A DNA stretch of 64,000 bases. Source: Setomelanomma holmii (Eukaryota > Ascomycota > Dothideomycetes > Pleosporales > Phaeosphaeriaceae). The stretch lies in assembly GCA_010015745.1 (NCBI GenBank), contig ML978170.1:355382-419381 (forward strand), written 5' to 3'. The notes below the pieces were generated by a model. The model made no database searches, was not told where the DNA came from, and saw only the letters and a program-made list of their open reading frames with translations. The position numbers and the translations under genes were made by a program. Shown here piece after piece: positions 33,625-44,340 of this stretch. How positions within the stretch are numbered: the stretch's first letter is position 1; every line of letters starts with the position of its first letter.

Positions 33625-36600
33625 ATGTCCTTCAACCGCGACAAAGAGAAGAATCACCGTCGAGATCTGAGAGCATTCGCGGAGAGCGAGGCGCAGAGTG
33701 ATAGCGACGATGAGGGTGGATTGGACATCATCGAATCGTCGCGCAAAAGCTTGGATCTTTCCCAATACATCGAAGGTTAGTTGGATCGTGTATCGAAATG
33801 CAAAGAGGTGCCTGACCACGCTGCAGTCTTGACCCAGACTCAGACACAGTCGCAAGACGTTCGCCAAGACCTCGAGTCGCCAGATGCAGTCGACCTTGTT
33901 TCCGATGAAGATGAATTCCCATCGAAAAATCCTGCCTTCCGGAAACAGCGTGCCGCAAGCTCCGAAGCAGAAGATGGTACCGCAGAAGAAGAGAGTGTAG
34001 AGTCAGACTGGTCCGAGGAAGACAAAAGAGCATTCTATCGCCAATGGAAGGACCGCAGCAAGAACAAACGCAAACGTGCTGCAGCCGAAACGAACAGGAT
34101 CCGAGCTCAGAAGAAGTCCAAGGTCGCAGCTGCGGCTGCTTCGAGCATCGTGGGCCGCAAGCCAGTCGCCAAACGAAGCCACGCACATGGCCCAACCGGC
34201 TTCAGCACAGATTCCGTTGCTGAGGACGGGGACGTTAACACCACCTTTCTGGACGATCCGATTCCAGACTACTTCCTGTCCCGTCAAAAGAACCTCAAAA
34301 AGCTGCACGAAGCTGGTCTACGGTATCCTCCGAGTTACGATGGGATCGACCTCGCTACTTCAGAGAAGGAAGAAAAGCCTGTGCTCGACAAGGTCATCAA
34401 GCCACAGCGTGCGAAACAAGACATCGTGCTTTCAGAATCAGGAGGAGTCATCCCGGCACCTATCGCGCAATGGTTGCGCGATTATCAAGTCGAAGGCGTG
34501 CAGTTTCTCCACGAAAGATTCGTCAAGCAGACCGGCGCAATCCTAGGCGATGACATGGGCCTCGGCAAAACGATCCAAGTAATAGCTTTCCTTACTGCCG
34601 CTTTTGGAAAGAGTGCAACCAAGAGTGACGCAAAATGCATGCGCCAAATTCGTCGCTATGGAAAAGGTCGATGGTACCCGCGATTCCTCATCGTATGCCC
34701 TGGCACTCTCATGTCCAATTGGGAAGACGAGCTTGCGAAATGGGGTTGGTGGGAGGTGTATCGTTATCATGGCAGTAATGCAGCAGATCGCAAAGGCGTC
34801 CTCGGTGCAGCCGCGAAAGGCATGCTCGAGATTATGATTACGACGTATACAACCTACCGCAACCATGAGAGCGAGATCAACACAGTTGACTGGGATTGTG
34901 TTGTGGCGGATGAATGCCATCAAATCAAAAGCAAGAGTGCGGACATCACCAAAGCAATGAACAAGATCAACGCGCTCTGTCGCATCGGTTTGACGGGGAC
35001 TGCAATACAGAACAAATATGAAGAACTCTGGAATCTTCTCAACTGGGCGCGACCCGGTGCTTACGGCTCGGCACAGGAATGGAAGCAGACGATATGTCTT
35101 CCACTGAAGTTGGGCCAGGCACACGATGCTACCAACGCCCAATTGGCAGATTCGCGGAGTCGGGCGCAAGATCTCGTTCACAAGATCCTGCCGAATGTCT
35201 TCCTACGTCGCATGAAAACTCTCATTGCACACCAGCTACCGAAGAAGAGCGACCGAATCATCTTTTGTCAGCTGACGGAGACACAGGCTGATGCATACCG
35301 TGCCTTCCTTGAGAGCGACAGATGCGACTTCATTCGGACAGCACGAGAGGATTGCGATTGTGGTTCTGCGAAGAAGCGAGGTTGGTGCTGCTACATGGAG
35401 GTGCCAGGCCAAGAGGAGCCATGGAACGCGTACATCTTCCCGTGCATGATCACGCTTCAGAAACTAGCCAGCCATATTGCACTCATTGTGCCGCCTTCTT
35501 CGGAACCTAAGGAGAAACAGGCAAAAGATCTCGAGACCTTACAGATTGCTTGCCCCGACACTTGGAAAAACCTCTTCAGAATCAGGGACAACATTCTCAA
35601 TCAATCGCAACGTGAATTCTGCGGAAAGTGGAAAGTTTTGCGACGAATGCTGGACTTTTGGCATGCAGAAGGCGACAAAGTCCTCATCTTTTCACATTCA
35701 GTGCGCTTGTTGCGGCTACTGAGGGGTCTTTTCGACATTGACGGCACTAAATACAATTTTTCCTACCTCGATGGCAGTATGAGGTACGAGGATCGCTCCA
35801 AAGCAGTTGCGGACTTTAACGCTGACGCGAACCAATTCGTCTTCCTCATAAGCACGAAGGCTGGCGGAGTAGGGCTCAACATCACTTCTGCAAACAAGGT
35901 GGTCATCGTGGACCCACACTGGAACCCAGCTTATGATCTGCAAGCCCAAGACCGCGCATATCGTATTGGTCAGACACGGGATGTCGAAGTCTTTCGATTG
36001 ATTTCGAGTGGTACCATCGAGGAGATTGTGTACGCCCGCCAGATCTACAAGCAACAGCAGGCGAACATTGGCTACAATGCTTCAGAAGAGCGACGATATT
36101 TCAAAGGTGTCATGGATCAAGCCGGCAAGAAGGGCGAGCTCTTCGGTCTCGAAAACTTGTTCAGCTTCGAGGAAAACAACGTCTTGCTTCGAGACATTAT
36201 GCACAAGACTAACATCGCGGAAAGCAAGGCAGGCATCAACGCCATGGATTTTAATTTTGGCGAATCCCAACTTGACTCGGATGATGAAGACGTCTTGTCC
36301 AACAAAGCTCTTGGTATTACCGACGACGACATCAATCTCGGTGAGATGAAGAAACTGGTTGCATCTTTCGTCTCGACATCCACGTCTGATTCCAAGTCAA
36401 GCAAAGGTCGCAATTCAAAATTCGCCAAGCGCACAGGTCCCGACCCTATCAATGCGATTCTGGCGCAGGCCGGTGTGCAGTACACGCACGAGAATTCCGA
36501 GGTCATCGGCCGCAGCGAGATAGAAGCTCGCCTAGGCAAACAAGCCATGGAACTCCGAAACGATATTGACCTGTCGAACAAGCGCGTCTTCCAAGGCTCA

Positions 36601-36936
36601 CAATCCCAATCTCAATCGCAGCATACACCGCACTCACATCCCTTCTCACACTATGACAGAGACCCTGAGTTCAGCCCCGAGGATGACGATGATGACATGC
36701 ACCTTACAAGTAGTGCAATTAAGGGCGACTTCAAGATCATTCATCGTTACAGGCCCAGTGAGAGCATTCGTAAACGCCAGCTCTGCAGCATGGCGGAGAC
36801 GATGGGGTTCGATGAGCCGGTGGAATTTGCGCTGCTGGTGGAAAGCAGCACGCAGGAGGAGAGACGGAAGATGTTGGAGCGATTTTATCGTGGGCGACGA
36901 AGAGATCTTACGCGTGTTCTTGGAAGTGGGAAGTAA
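33625..36936 (+). CDS. SNF2-family DNA-dependent ATPase, ERCC6L2/Rad26-like
   Basis: A nuclear translocase likely acting in DNA repair or transcription-coupled processes. 1086 residues. Exon 1 (33625-33775, MSFNRDKEKNHRRDLRAF) joins exon 2 (33827-36936) across a 51-bp intron, phase consistent. An acidic and Lys/Arg-rich N-terminus carries nuclear-localisation-like clusters. The helicase core has DDMGLGKTIQVIAFL (motif I, about residue 292), VVADECHQIK (motif II, a DECH variant), LTGTAIQNKYEELWNLL (motif III), and LIFSHSVRLLRLL. STKAGGVGLNIT and QAQDRAYRIGQTRDVEVFRL (motifs V and VI) follow. Between the lobes is a cysteine group CDCG...GWCC near 35354-35391. The C-terminal EFALLVESSTQEERRKMLERFY segment resembles the ERCC6L2 tail. 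A Gln/Ser/His-rich stretch lies near 36600. Confidence 0.92.
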
Positions 36937-37050
36937 TGTGAGATGTACGGTTTATACCAAGGACTGGAGCCTGAAAGACAGGCCAAGCCTAAGAAACATT
37001 ACAGTTAAAAATTCAAATTACCATGTTAGGAAGGCAACGGTATACTGTAG
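36937..37050. other. 3' flank of the SNF2 gene
   Basis: Short AT-richer sequence after the TAA stop; probably 3' UTR. Nothing else seen. Confidence 0.35.
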
Positions 37051-37251
37051 ATCGCAGCAAGCCATCGGTGTAAGTTGAGCATACACCGACGTGCTCGGCA
37101 CGTGCTTGCTTTCACACCAACCTTCCTTCCTCTCTAGGCAACTCGTAAGTAGCATCAATTGCTGCAAGACGTCGGTGTACATGTGAAATACACCAACATG
37201 CTCGGTGCGTGCCTACTCTCACACCGACCATCTTTCCTATCTGGGCGATAT
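37051..37251 (+). repeat. Pair of diverged about 95-bp direct repeats
   Basis: 37051-37145 and 37157-37251 align end to end. Both contain GCAAG followed by a TCGGTGTA-like block, then ACACC-A-C-TGCTCGG, GTGC-T-CT and a CACACC-ACC-TC--TCCT block. Differences are mostly transitions. No coding content is evident. Confidence 0.75.
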
Positions 37252-37258
37252 TTATGTA

Positions 37259-37298
37259 CCGTCGATTGTAGTGAAGAACCGTTGATTGTAGTGAAGAA
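37259..37298 (+). repeat. Two tandem 20-bp repeats
   Basis: CCGTCGATTGTAGTGAAGAA is followed directly by a copy with one C-to-T change, then by a partial third unit (CCGTCG). Confidence 0.85.
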
Positions 37299-37570
37299 CC
37301 GTCGTTGGTCGCAGCAGACCCCCAAGGAGGCTCGATGCATGAGGATATGATCTAATTCATACTTGTAGCACAACTTTCCAATTTGGAAATTGAGATAGAT
37401 TTCATTGTTACGGTAGCGAGTGTCGTGGCTAATCCGCCAGTTCCATGGATCCTATGTTCTATCCTTTGCTGTGTTGAACAGCAGATCAGATTACAACTTC
37501 AAGTCTCGAAGTTGATTGGAGACGAGAACATCTCCGCGTGGTACAACAGCGGCCTGATGCTCGGCCATCG

Positions 37571-37835
37571 TAACACATATGCCCTGGCCTAGCTCCGCAC
37601 CATCATGGAGGCGTTCGAGCCCCGTCCCAAGGAGTTTCGCTGAGAGCCTTCGCGAAAGGGCCTAGTTTTCTCACATGTCGACCCGCGCACGTATATCTGT
37701 CTCAAGACATAAGCACGCAGGCCGAGATGTCAGGGCGTATCCAGGCCCTCTCGCGAAGGCTCTCAAGGTCCTCCTTGGGAAGGGGGCTCGAAGTCCTCCA
37801 TGCCTCGGAGCTAGGGGGTGGCATATTATTCAACA
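37571..37835. repeat. Imperfect inverted repeat with about 92-bp arms
   Basis: 37571-37665 is similar to the reverse complement of 37741-37835, with a 75-80 bp spacer. The best 21 bp (37642-37662 against 37744-37764) differ at one base. Both arms read as related peptide fragments (FEPRPKEF in the left arm on the plus strand; SPLPKEDLESLRER in the right arm on the minus strand). It therefore looks like an inverted duplication of a coding fragment rather than transposon ends. No target duplication was found. Confidence 0.75.
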
Positions 37836-37876
37836 TCTCATTGTACTTGGAAGCGAAGGGTACGGTTTCAGTAGCT

Positions 37877-38437
37877 TTACTCGCTGAGCAGGGCAAGGTC
37901 GGTCAGACCTAGAGCTGTCATGATCTTGCGCACGGTGTCGAGACCGTCGGTACCAGCGTCCATGTACACAGCTCCCATGACGGCTTCGAATGATGTTCCG
38001 ATCATCTTGATTGACGGGGTGTAGAGTCCCACATCGTGGACAACGCATTGATCAATCCCGAGCTTTTTGCCAGCAAGGCCGAGAGCTGCGTTGCTCAGTG
38101 TCCCTTGACGGAGCTAGTCCCAGTGACGCTCGGCGGCTGGGTTTCCTTGAGAGCGTTAAAGGTATGTGCAGGTAAAGACAGCCAATGTTACTGGACGATC
38201 GTATTCGAGCTGCTCATCTTCCTCATCCCGACGCCGAAACCACATTTCGCAGAGGACGCTAGCCATGATGGCGTCGCTCAGCACTGCGATACGTTGCATC
38301 TTCCGAACATAGTGAGTTTTTCCACGCACATCCACCGGATATGACCACCCCGCCATCTACACGGCCTCGGCACCGAGAAGCTTATCCTTGAATGTGTAGT
38401 TGATGATCTGCTCGAGTTGAGCTATCTTGCCGTCCAT
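37877..38437 (-). pseudogene. RNase III-domain gene, decayed
   Basis: Would encode a small RNase III-fold protein of about 160 residues. The ATG at 38435-38437 opens MDGKIAQLEQIINYTFKDK. The RNase III signature appears as RIAVLSDAIMASVLCEMW, where the usual Gly before Asp-Ala is Ser, and the second acidic cluster as SFEAVMGAVYMDAG. Other matching segments are LRQGTLSNAALGLAGKKLGIDQ and the C-terminal helix LDTVRKIMTALGL. In-frame TAG codons stand at 38357-38359 and 38114-38116. An intron is expected at 38217-38137: removing it restores phase, but the donor reads GA instead of GT, one transition away. Three independent lesions make it a pseudogene. Confidence 0.75.
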
Positions 38438-39042
38438 TGTACCCGTGACGGAGAATTGAGGCAATGAGGTGCTGTAGAGAGTGAAGTGCTGAAAGGAGAT
38501 CGAAGACAATGCAGATCTGGACTGCGGAATGTGATCAGCAATTGTGCGATGGAGAAAGGCTTGAGAGCTGAAAGCGTATGGAACACAGAGTACGGTCTAG
38601 AAGAGTCAGAAAACAGGAAGATGGTTCTATCGATGTGGGCTCAGGCTGCCGATGAGGTCATCTCTTGTAAGAGGAAGGCGCACCTCTTCTTTCACCTCAC
38701 CGAACTAATTTCGAGTTTCATGAGCATAACCAAGGACTGTAGGATATCGCATGAAAGCGCTGGAGCAGTCAAGAGTCGTCGTTCCTCTCACGAAACTTCA
38801 CGAAGCACGGTGATACCCTGATCCATGGGCGCTCGCGCAATGACCACAGCCAAGCTGCGGCTTTTCGCTACGAGCCGCGCCGGGATACGTCCGGTACGTC
38901 ATCGCCCAGGCTTTCCCAAGGTGTTAATAAAAGAAATGGCGCCAGTTAGCAAGCAGTAATAGGAAGCACGAACCTACGACAAGCACCGGCAACACCTCCC
39001 GAGCGGATCAGGCGGAACCTAAGTTCGCTCCAGCGTAATACC
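38438..39042. other. Intergenic interval, nothing recognised
   Basis: 605 bp between the RNase III relic and the next gene; contains one open frame at 38486-38821 with no supporting feature. Confidence 0.4.
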
Positions 39043-40087
39043 ATGGCCGGATATGAAGAGATGGTGGTACGCACTTTGCGCAGATGACCAACCTGACTTC
39101 TCAACCTGATATTTTCGCTGTAGGAACTTGGCTTCGAAGGTGTAGACAAATTTGCCGACAAGTATCACGATACAGTTTACGACCATTTGCCCGCGTGGAA
39201 GCAGAAACAAAAACGACAACAAACCCAAGATCAACAGCACGGTCAACAACACCAGGAAGAAGAAGCAGCGCAACAGTCCAACGATCGTCCTCGTTCGCGC
39301 AGAGATTCGGGAGCAGACCGCAATAGAGACGGGCACGGCCAAGGAAACGATAGAGATATGTCGTCGTATGCGCCGTCGCACGCTCCTGACAGACGACAAG
39401 ACTATCGAGACGATAGAGATGTTCGGTACGTTCGAGATGAAAGCGTCTACTACAAGGGGCCCAACGCCGGCGCCATGGTGGTGCGCGACCGTGATGCGCC
39501 TCAGGCACGGACAGGATATGAAGCCGCTGTATGTTGAACTTCCAAGCTGATTCTTTGGCAGAGCTGATCGGGGATATCAGCCACGAGTGCCCTCTCCGCC
39601 ACAGGACTATGGCATGGCCGGCTATGGAAATGGCTATGATGCACGCCTTGATCAGATGGAGCGCGGTCGACCACAGCCCTCTCGGATGCGCTCGTCGTCC
39701 TATTCGCCGCCACGTAAGGAAAAACATCGTGACGACGACTCACGCCGCCGTCGACGCTCGCGATCGCGATCAAGGTCAGGCTCGCGAGACGGCTTTAACA
39801 AAGAGCGCATCGCAGCCACGCTCATAGGCGGCCTTATTGGCGGTTTCGCCGGCAACCGGGCGCGCAAAGGTCAGAAGTACGACACTGCCGCGACTGTTGG
39901 CGGCGCGGTACTCGGAGGCATTGCTGCACGCGAGGCAGCGGAGCGCTTCGGGCACAAGAAGGAGAACCGCAAGGAAAAGAGGAGCGAGGAACAGGATGCG
40001 TGGGAGCAACGGTATGGCGACGGTGGACGTGATAACGATCGCGACGATGACCGAAGACGCAGCCGGAGCTCCAGAGGCTACAGGTAG
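39043..40087 (+). CDS. Basic Arg/Ser-rich protein with a glycine-zipper segment
   Basis: 311 residues in three exons (39043-39066, 39124-39528, 39581-40087), introns of 57 and 52 bp, phases consistent. Splicing gives the N-terminus MAGYEEMVELGFEGVDKFADK. The first half is Gln/His/Arg/Asp-rich and disordered. A tract of alternating Arg and Ser follows (RRRRSRSRSRSGSR), like an RS domain. It leads into ERIAATLIGGLIGGFAGNRA and TAATVGGAVLGGIAAREAAER, two hydrophobic Gly-x3-Gly segments of the glycine-zipper type. The C-terminus is Arg/Asp/Lys/Glu-rich. Fungal proteins of this make-up exist but have no assigned function that I can name. The first donor (GTACGC) is chosen over GTGGTA because it fits the consensus better. 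Confidence 0.8.
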
Positions 40088-41122
40088 AGAACAGATTGCG
40101 GAGGACGTATCAAGGCCCACGATTCATGTGTACGTGGTTGGTGGAGACATGATCCGTAAACAGGCACATACGGCTGACTGATAACTTTGCGCTTTCTTTG
40201 GACATGGCGTTAGCGTTATGCGAGCGAGCTTGCACGACTGGATGAGGTCAAGGACGAGGCGTCTGGCGCTGAGAGGGGCATATGCTTAGCTAGCACGATA
40301 CCCCTTGGTGCGGTTTCTGTACGATTTAACGACATCTCGAATGACACAGCTGAGCAATCATTGAACGTGCATATGACGCACCGACATGGCCTGGCTGCGA
40401 CGCTATGTGAAGCGAGGCACGCACCAGGGTATGGGTCCAATGTCGCTGGCAACTTGGATCAATAGCCTGCGCTGGTCACGAGGACACATTATTTGCGTGA
40501 AGTATTGGTGGAAGCGACATTGATTGCTGAAGATATCCAGACTTCACTACAGGGCGTCTGAAGCGGAACTAGAGAGAGGTTTAGAAGCCCATTTAGGTGT
40601 GGGCGAACGGTGAGCGAAAGCCAGGTTGCAGCTCAGGAATGGATCAGGTGGTCCGTGCTACTTTGGTTTGTTTCGAGAAGGACTTTTGGAAGCTTGAGAG
40701 GCCACTAGGAGTTCGCGCCCGCCCGCCTTTGGTGCCGCCATCATCAAGCCTCCGACGAGCATCCACTCTACCCGCTCACCGTACCGTGATAGCAGCGCGC
40801 GCCCACTGCCCACTGAAGAGCCCAAACAATCGCTGCACGTTCTGCACGCTGTTACTGCCGCATAAGCTACAATCCTCTTCCCGGGCCGCATTAGAGTTCT
40901 TCCATCGTGTCCCTGCTGCCCGCGATCTCTCTTTGGCGCACCCAGCAATTACCGCCTGGGGCGAACTTGAACGCGCATACTCGACGGTCCTCGTACGCAC
41001 CACCATGAGCTGAGCCGGCATTGCTCCTTCCCTGACCAGCTCGAGCTCTTTCCCTTCTGACGCCTCCGCCGACCCCGCCCCCGAGACCGCGCGTTTGCCT
41101 GTCCCCGCCAACACCATCCACC
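40088..41122. other. Intergenic interval upstream of the CNB/F-box/LRR gene
   Basis: About 1 kb. A pyrimidine-rich stretch precedes the start codon (about 41020-41110), as is common in fungal promoters and leaders. Open frames here have no supporting features. Confidence 0.5.
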
Positions 41123-44041
41123 ATGAGGCGATATGGGAAAGGCGGAGGGCCAGTGCGAGCGGGCCAGGTCGTTGTGCCTGACCCTTTCGCCATGGTTCGA
41201 GCATATGAGTCGGACAGCAATCCCGCGCGACCCATACGACCTTCACCCTTGGCCGCGTCCACCATCCAGGGTCTCCCGCTAGACCTGCTCGACCGACTGC
41301 GCTCCTTCCCTCTCTTCCAGGCCGCGCCTGACTCCTTCCTCGCCGCCGTGGGCCTGCATCTCAAGCCCCAGCTGTACCAGCCGCACGACACCATTCTCAC
41401 CGAGGGCGAGACAGGCAAGGCCATGTACTGGCTGGTGCGAGGTGCCGTGCGCGTCACATCGCGGGACCAGGAGAGCACATACGCAGAACTCAAGCCTGGT
41501 GCCTTCTTCGGCGAGATTGGCATACTGATGGACATTCCACGCACGGCCACCATCATCGCCAACATGCGCTCGCTCGTGGTGCGCCTGAACAAGGAGGACC
41601 TCAAGAAGGAGCTACCCAAGTTTCCCGAGGTCGAGATGGCCATCATGCACGAAGCACAGGAGCGGCTTGCTATATTAGAGCGCAAGAAGAAGGAAATGGG
41701 AGCCAAGCGGCCTGCGATGCCAGTGCGCCAGATCACCGGGAAGCGCGATCGCGAAGATGGCGATGTAGTAATGGCAGAGACTGGCGTCTTGCGCGACGGC
41801 GAAGTAATCAATGCGTACAAGAAGAGGAAATCGCCGAGCCCGGGTCTCACCGATGCTATCGCACACAGCGCATTTGGAAGCGGTGGCATCCATGTGAGAC
41901 CTTTGCTCAAAGAACTGCCACTCTTCTCTAGTCTGCCTGACGACATCCTACACTTTATCGGCATGCGCGCACAACCACTTTCCTTCCCACCCTTCACCGA
42001 TATCATCAAGCAGGGCACCCAAGGACGTGACGTGTACTTCATAGTCAAGGGCGACGTTGAGGTCGTGAATGTGAACGCACCGGACATGAACGGACACACC
42101 TCCCCCAATCTTGGACGAAGGAAATCGATCGCTGCGGGGGAACACTATCACTTCCAGGAAGTCAAGGCGCGGCTGAAGCCAGGGCAGTATTTTGGTGAAG
42201 TCGTCAGTCTCTCGCTTGCTCCGCGCCGAACAGCGACCGTGCGATCGGTATCGTCAGTCGAGGTTTTGATGATCAGCGGCGACACGCTGAATCAGCTATG
42301 GGACTTGTGTACACCGGACGTACGCCGGCAAGTCGAATCAGTTGCAAGAGAGCGACTGCAGACTGCAAAAGACAACGACGTGCAAATGACCGACATTAAC
42401 AGCACACCAAATATCGATGAGCTCGCTATTGCGGACATCATAATCCCTCGAACCCCGAGACGAAAAAAAAGCGTGCCCACTGTCACGTTCAACGACCTCC
42501 CAGATAGCCCAGTCACACCGTCGCGGAGAGAAGAGAAGGTCATGGAGCCGTTTGACCCTGATCCCTTCCTGAATGTCGATCTTGACAATGTCCGTTCGAG
42601 ATCGCGAAGAGGCTCATTAGCTCCACCAACACCAGAGTCACCGAGTAGCCCCTCAAAGACCGAATTTCCAAAATCACCATCTCCTATGCCAATTTCAAAA
42701 CATTCTTCAACACCACCTGAAGCACCTCTCGATTTCAAAAGACCGAGAATGATAAGAAGACCGAGCAGGTACAGCCGAGGAAAGCTACCGGATCCTATAC
42801 TCACCTATGTCTTCGCAAATTTGGACATACATGAGCTGATGAAGCTTCGAGAAGTGTCCACGCATTGGCACAAGATGATTTCATCATCTCCTGATATTCT
42901 TCACGATCTCGACCTCACAAAGTACAACCGCAAAGTCACAGACCGGACACTAGTAGACATAATATGTCCGTTCGTGGGTAGCCGACCGCGATCTATCAAC
43001 ATCAGCAACTGTTTTCACGTAACCGACGAAGGCTTCGCAGAGCTGGCGAGGACATGTGGGCCAGGTGTCAAGATATGGCGCATGAAAAGTGTATGGGACA
43101 TCACGGGACCGGCAGTGCTCGAGATGGTGCAAAAGGCAAAAGGCCTGGAAGAGGTCGATCTCAGCAATTGCAGAAAGGTCGGAGATAACTTGCTCGCACG
43201 AGTAATTGGTTGGGTTGTTCCTGAACTGCCTCCCCAGATGGCCCTGGCGCACGCGCAGCATCAGGCTCAGATGAATGGCCGACGAGCGGGTGCGCAAGGC
43301 AAGGGCGGCGCCAATGGTCAACAAGCCCCGGCGCCTTTGCCACCAGGCACTGTTGTTGGGTGTCCAAAGCTGCGTCGCTTGACGCTGAGTTACTGCAAGC
43401 ATATCACAGATCGAAGCATGGCACATATTGCTGTGCATGCCGCAAATCGGATCGAAAGTATCGACCTCACACGATGTACAACAATCACCGATGTCGGCTT
43501 CCAACATTGGAGTGTCTACCCTTTCCCGCGGTTGACCAAGCTGTGTCTTGCAGATTGCACATATCTTACCGACAACGCAATCGTGTACCTGACAAACGCA
43601 GCCAAGGGGCTGAAGGAGTTGGACCTGGTAAGTTTCCCCCAATCGCAATTTATTGGATTGATTTCTAACACAAAACAGTCCTTCTGTTGCGCCCTCTCCG
43701 ACACAGCAACCGAAGTCCTAGCCCTGGGCCTCCCGTCCCTCACCCACCTCAACCTCGCATTTTGCGGCTCCGCCGTCTCCGACACATCCCTGCGCTGCAT
43801 ATCCCTGCACCTGCTCGAGCTCCGCAATCTTAGTGTGCGCGGCTGCGTGCGCGTAACAGGAACTGGCGTCGAAGCCGTCGTCGAAGGATGTCGGGACCTC
43901 GAACTCTTTGACATTAGTCAGTGCAAGAACCTTGGGCGCTGGCTTGATGCGGGCGGCGTGCAGATGGTAAGGCAGCGTGGACGGAGTGTGAGGTTCGAGA
44001 CAGTGGCGGATGGACGGTGGAGGGTGGGGAAGATGGATTGA
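41123..44041 (+). CDS. Protein with two cyclic-nucleotide-binding domains, F-box and leucine-rich repeats
   Basis: About 955 residues. CNB domain 1 (roughly residues 60-170) has the phosphate-binding cassette FFGEIGILMDIPRTATI. CNB domain 2 (about 268-400) has YFGEVVSLSLAPRRTATV. Both keep the Glu and Arg that contact cyclic nucleotide. An F-box follows at about 552-600 (LPDPILTYVFANLDIHELMK). Then come cysteine-type LRRs such as RSINISNCFHVTDEGFAELA, LRRLTLSYCKHITDRSM and RNLSVRGCVRVTGTGVEAV. A 51-bp in-phase intron (43628-43678, GTAAGT...ACAG) lies after KELDL; it contains no stop. F-box proteins are substrate receptors of SCF ubiquitin ligases; the CNB domains suggest a ligand-gated receptor, which is inference. 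Confidence 0.92.
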   Translation: MRRYGKGGGPVRAGQVVVPDPFAMVRAYESDSNPARPIRPSPLAASTIQGLPLDLLDRLRSFPLFQAAPDSFLAAVGLHLKPQLYQPHDTILTEGETGKAMYWLVRGAVRVTSRDQESTYAELKPGAFFGEIGILMDIPRTATIIANMRSLVVRLNKEDLKKELPKFPEVEMAIMHEAQERLAILERKKKEMGAKRPAMPVRQITGKRDREDGDVVMAETGVLRDGEVINAYKKRKSPSPGLTDAIAHSAFGSGGIHVRPLLKELPLFSSLPDDILHFIGMRAQPLSFPPFTDIIKQGTQGRDVYFIVKGDVEVVNVNAPDMNGHTSPNLGRRKSIAAGEHYHFQEVKARLKPGQYFGEVVSLSLAPRRTATVRSVSSVEVLMISGDTLNQLWDLCTPDVRRQVESVARERLQTAKDNDVQMTDINSTPNIDELAIADIIIPRTPRRKKSVPTVTFNDLPDSPVTPSRREEKVMEPFDPDPFLNVDLDNVRSRSRRGSLAPPTPESPSSPSKTEFPKSPSPMPISKHSSTPPEAPLDFKRPRMIRRPSRYSRGKLPDPILTYVFANLDIHELMKLREVSTHWHKMISSSPDILHDLDLTKYNRKVTDRTLVDIICPFVGSRPRSINISNCFHVTDEGFAELARTCGPGVKIWRMKSVWDITGPAVLEMVQKAKGLEEVDLSNCRKVGDNLLARVIGWVVPELPPQMALAHAQHQAQMNGRRAGAQGKGGANGQQAPAPLPPGTVVGCPKLRRLTLSYCKHITDRSMAHIAVHAANRIESIDLTRCTTITDVGFQHWSVYPFPRLTKLCLADCTYLTDNAIVYLTNAAKGLKELDLVSFPQSQFIGLISNTKQSFCCALSDTATEVLALGLPSLTHLNLAFCGSAVSDTSLRCISLHLLELRNLSVRGCVRVTGTGVEAVVEGCRDLELFDISQCKNLGRWLDAGGVQMVRQRGRSVRFETVADGRWRVGKMD

Positions 44042-44340
44042 TGTTGGGTGTTGATGATGATGTACATGATTTGCATGGCGAAGGTATTCGGCGTTTTTAT
44101 TTTGGATGGTGTATGGGATCTACGAAAAGGGCGGATGGAGGTTGAGATGATGTGGCAAGATACGGTTCGTGATGATCTAGACTCGACTCTCTTATGTTGC
44201 AAGTCGAGGGTATGTACTCTCGTTATGATACCAGCCGTGTTTTGTTTAGCGTTTGGGATGCAAGTGGGTAGCGATGAATTAGATCTCGGTTCGCGCCTCG
44301 ACTTCATCTACATATGACAATCTATAGGGTATCATGCCTC
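44042..44340. other. Convergent intergenic interval
   Basis: 299 bp between the 3' ends of the LRR protein gene and the Pelota gene; presumably both 3' UTRs and terminators. Nothing else seen. Confidence 0.5.

Noticed and set aside
33781..33826. SNF2 protein starting within the intron at a non-ATG codon
   Set aside because: An upstream ATG at 33625 with a GTTAGT...GCAG intron gives an in-phase, acidic and basic N-terminus typical of the family.
37571..37835. MITE-type transposon bounded by the inverted repeat
   Set aside because: No target duplication flanks the arms, the arms carry coding-like sequence, and neither arm resembles the TIRs found elsewhere in the window.
40891..42108. 405-codon open frame on the minus strand
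   Set aside because: It lies opposite the CNB/F-box/LRR coding sequence, has low-complexity composition and no domain; it is a shadow of the real gene.
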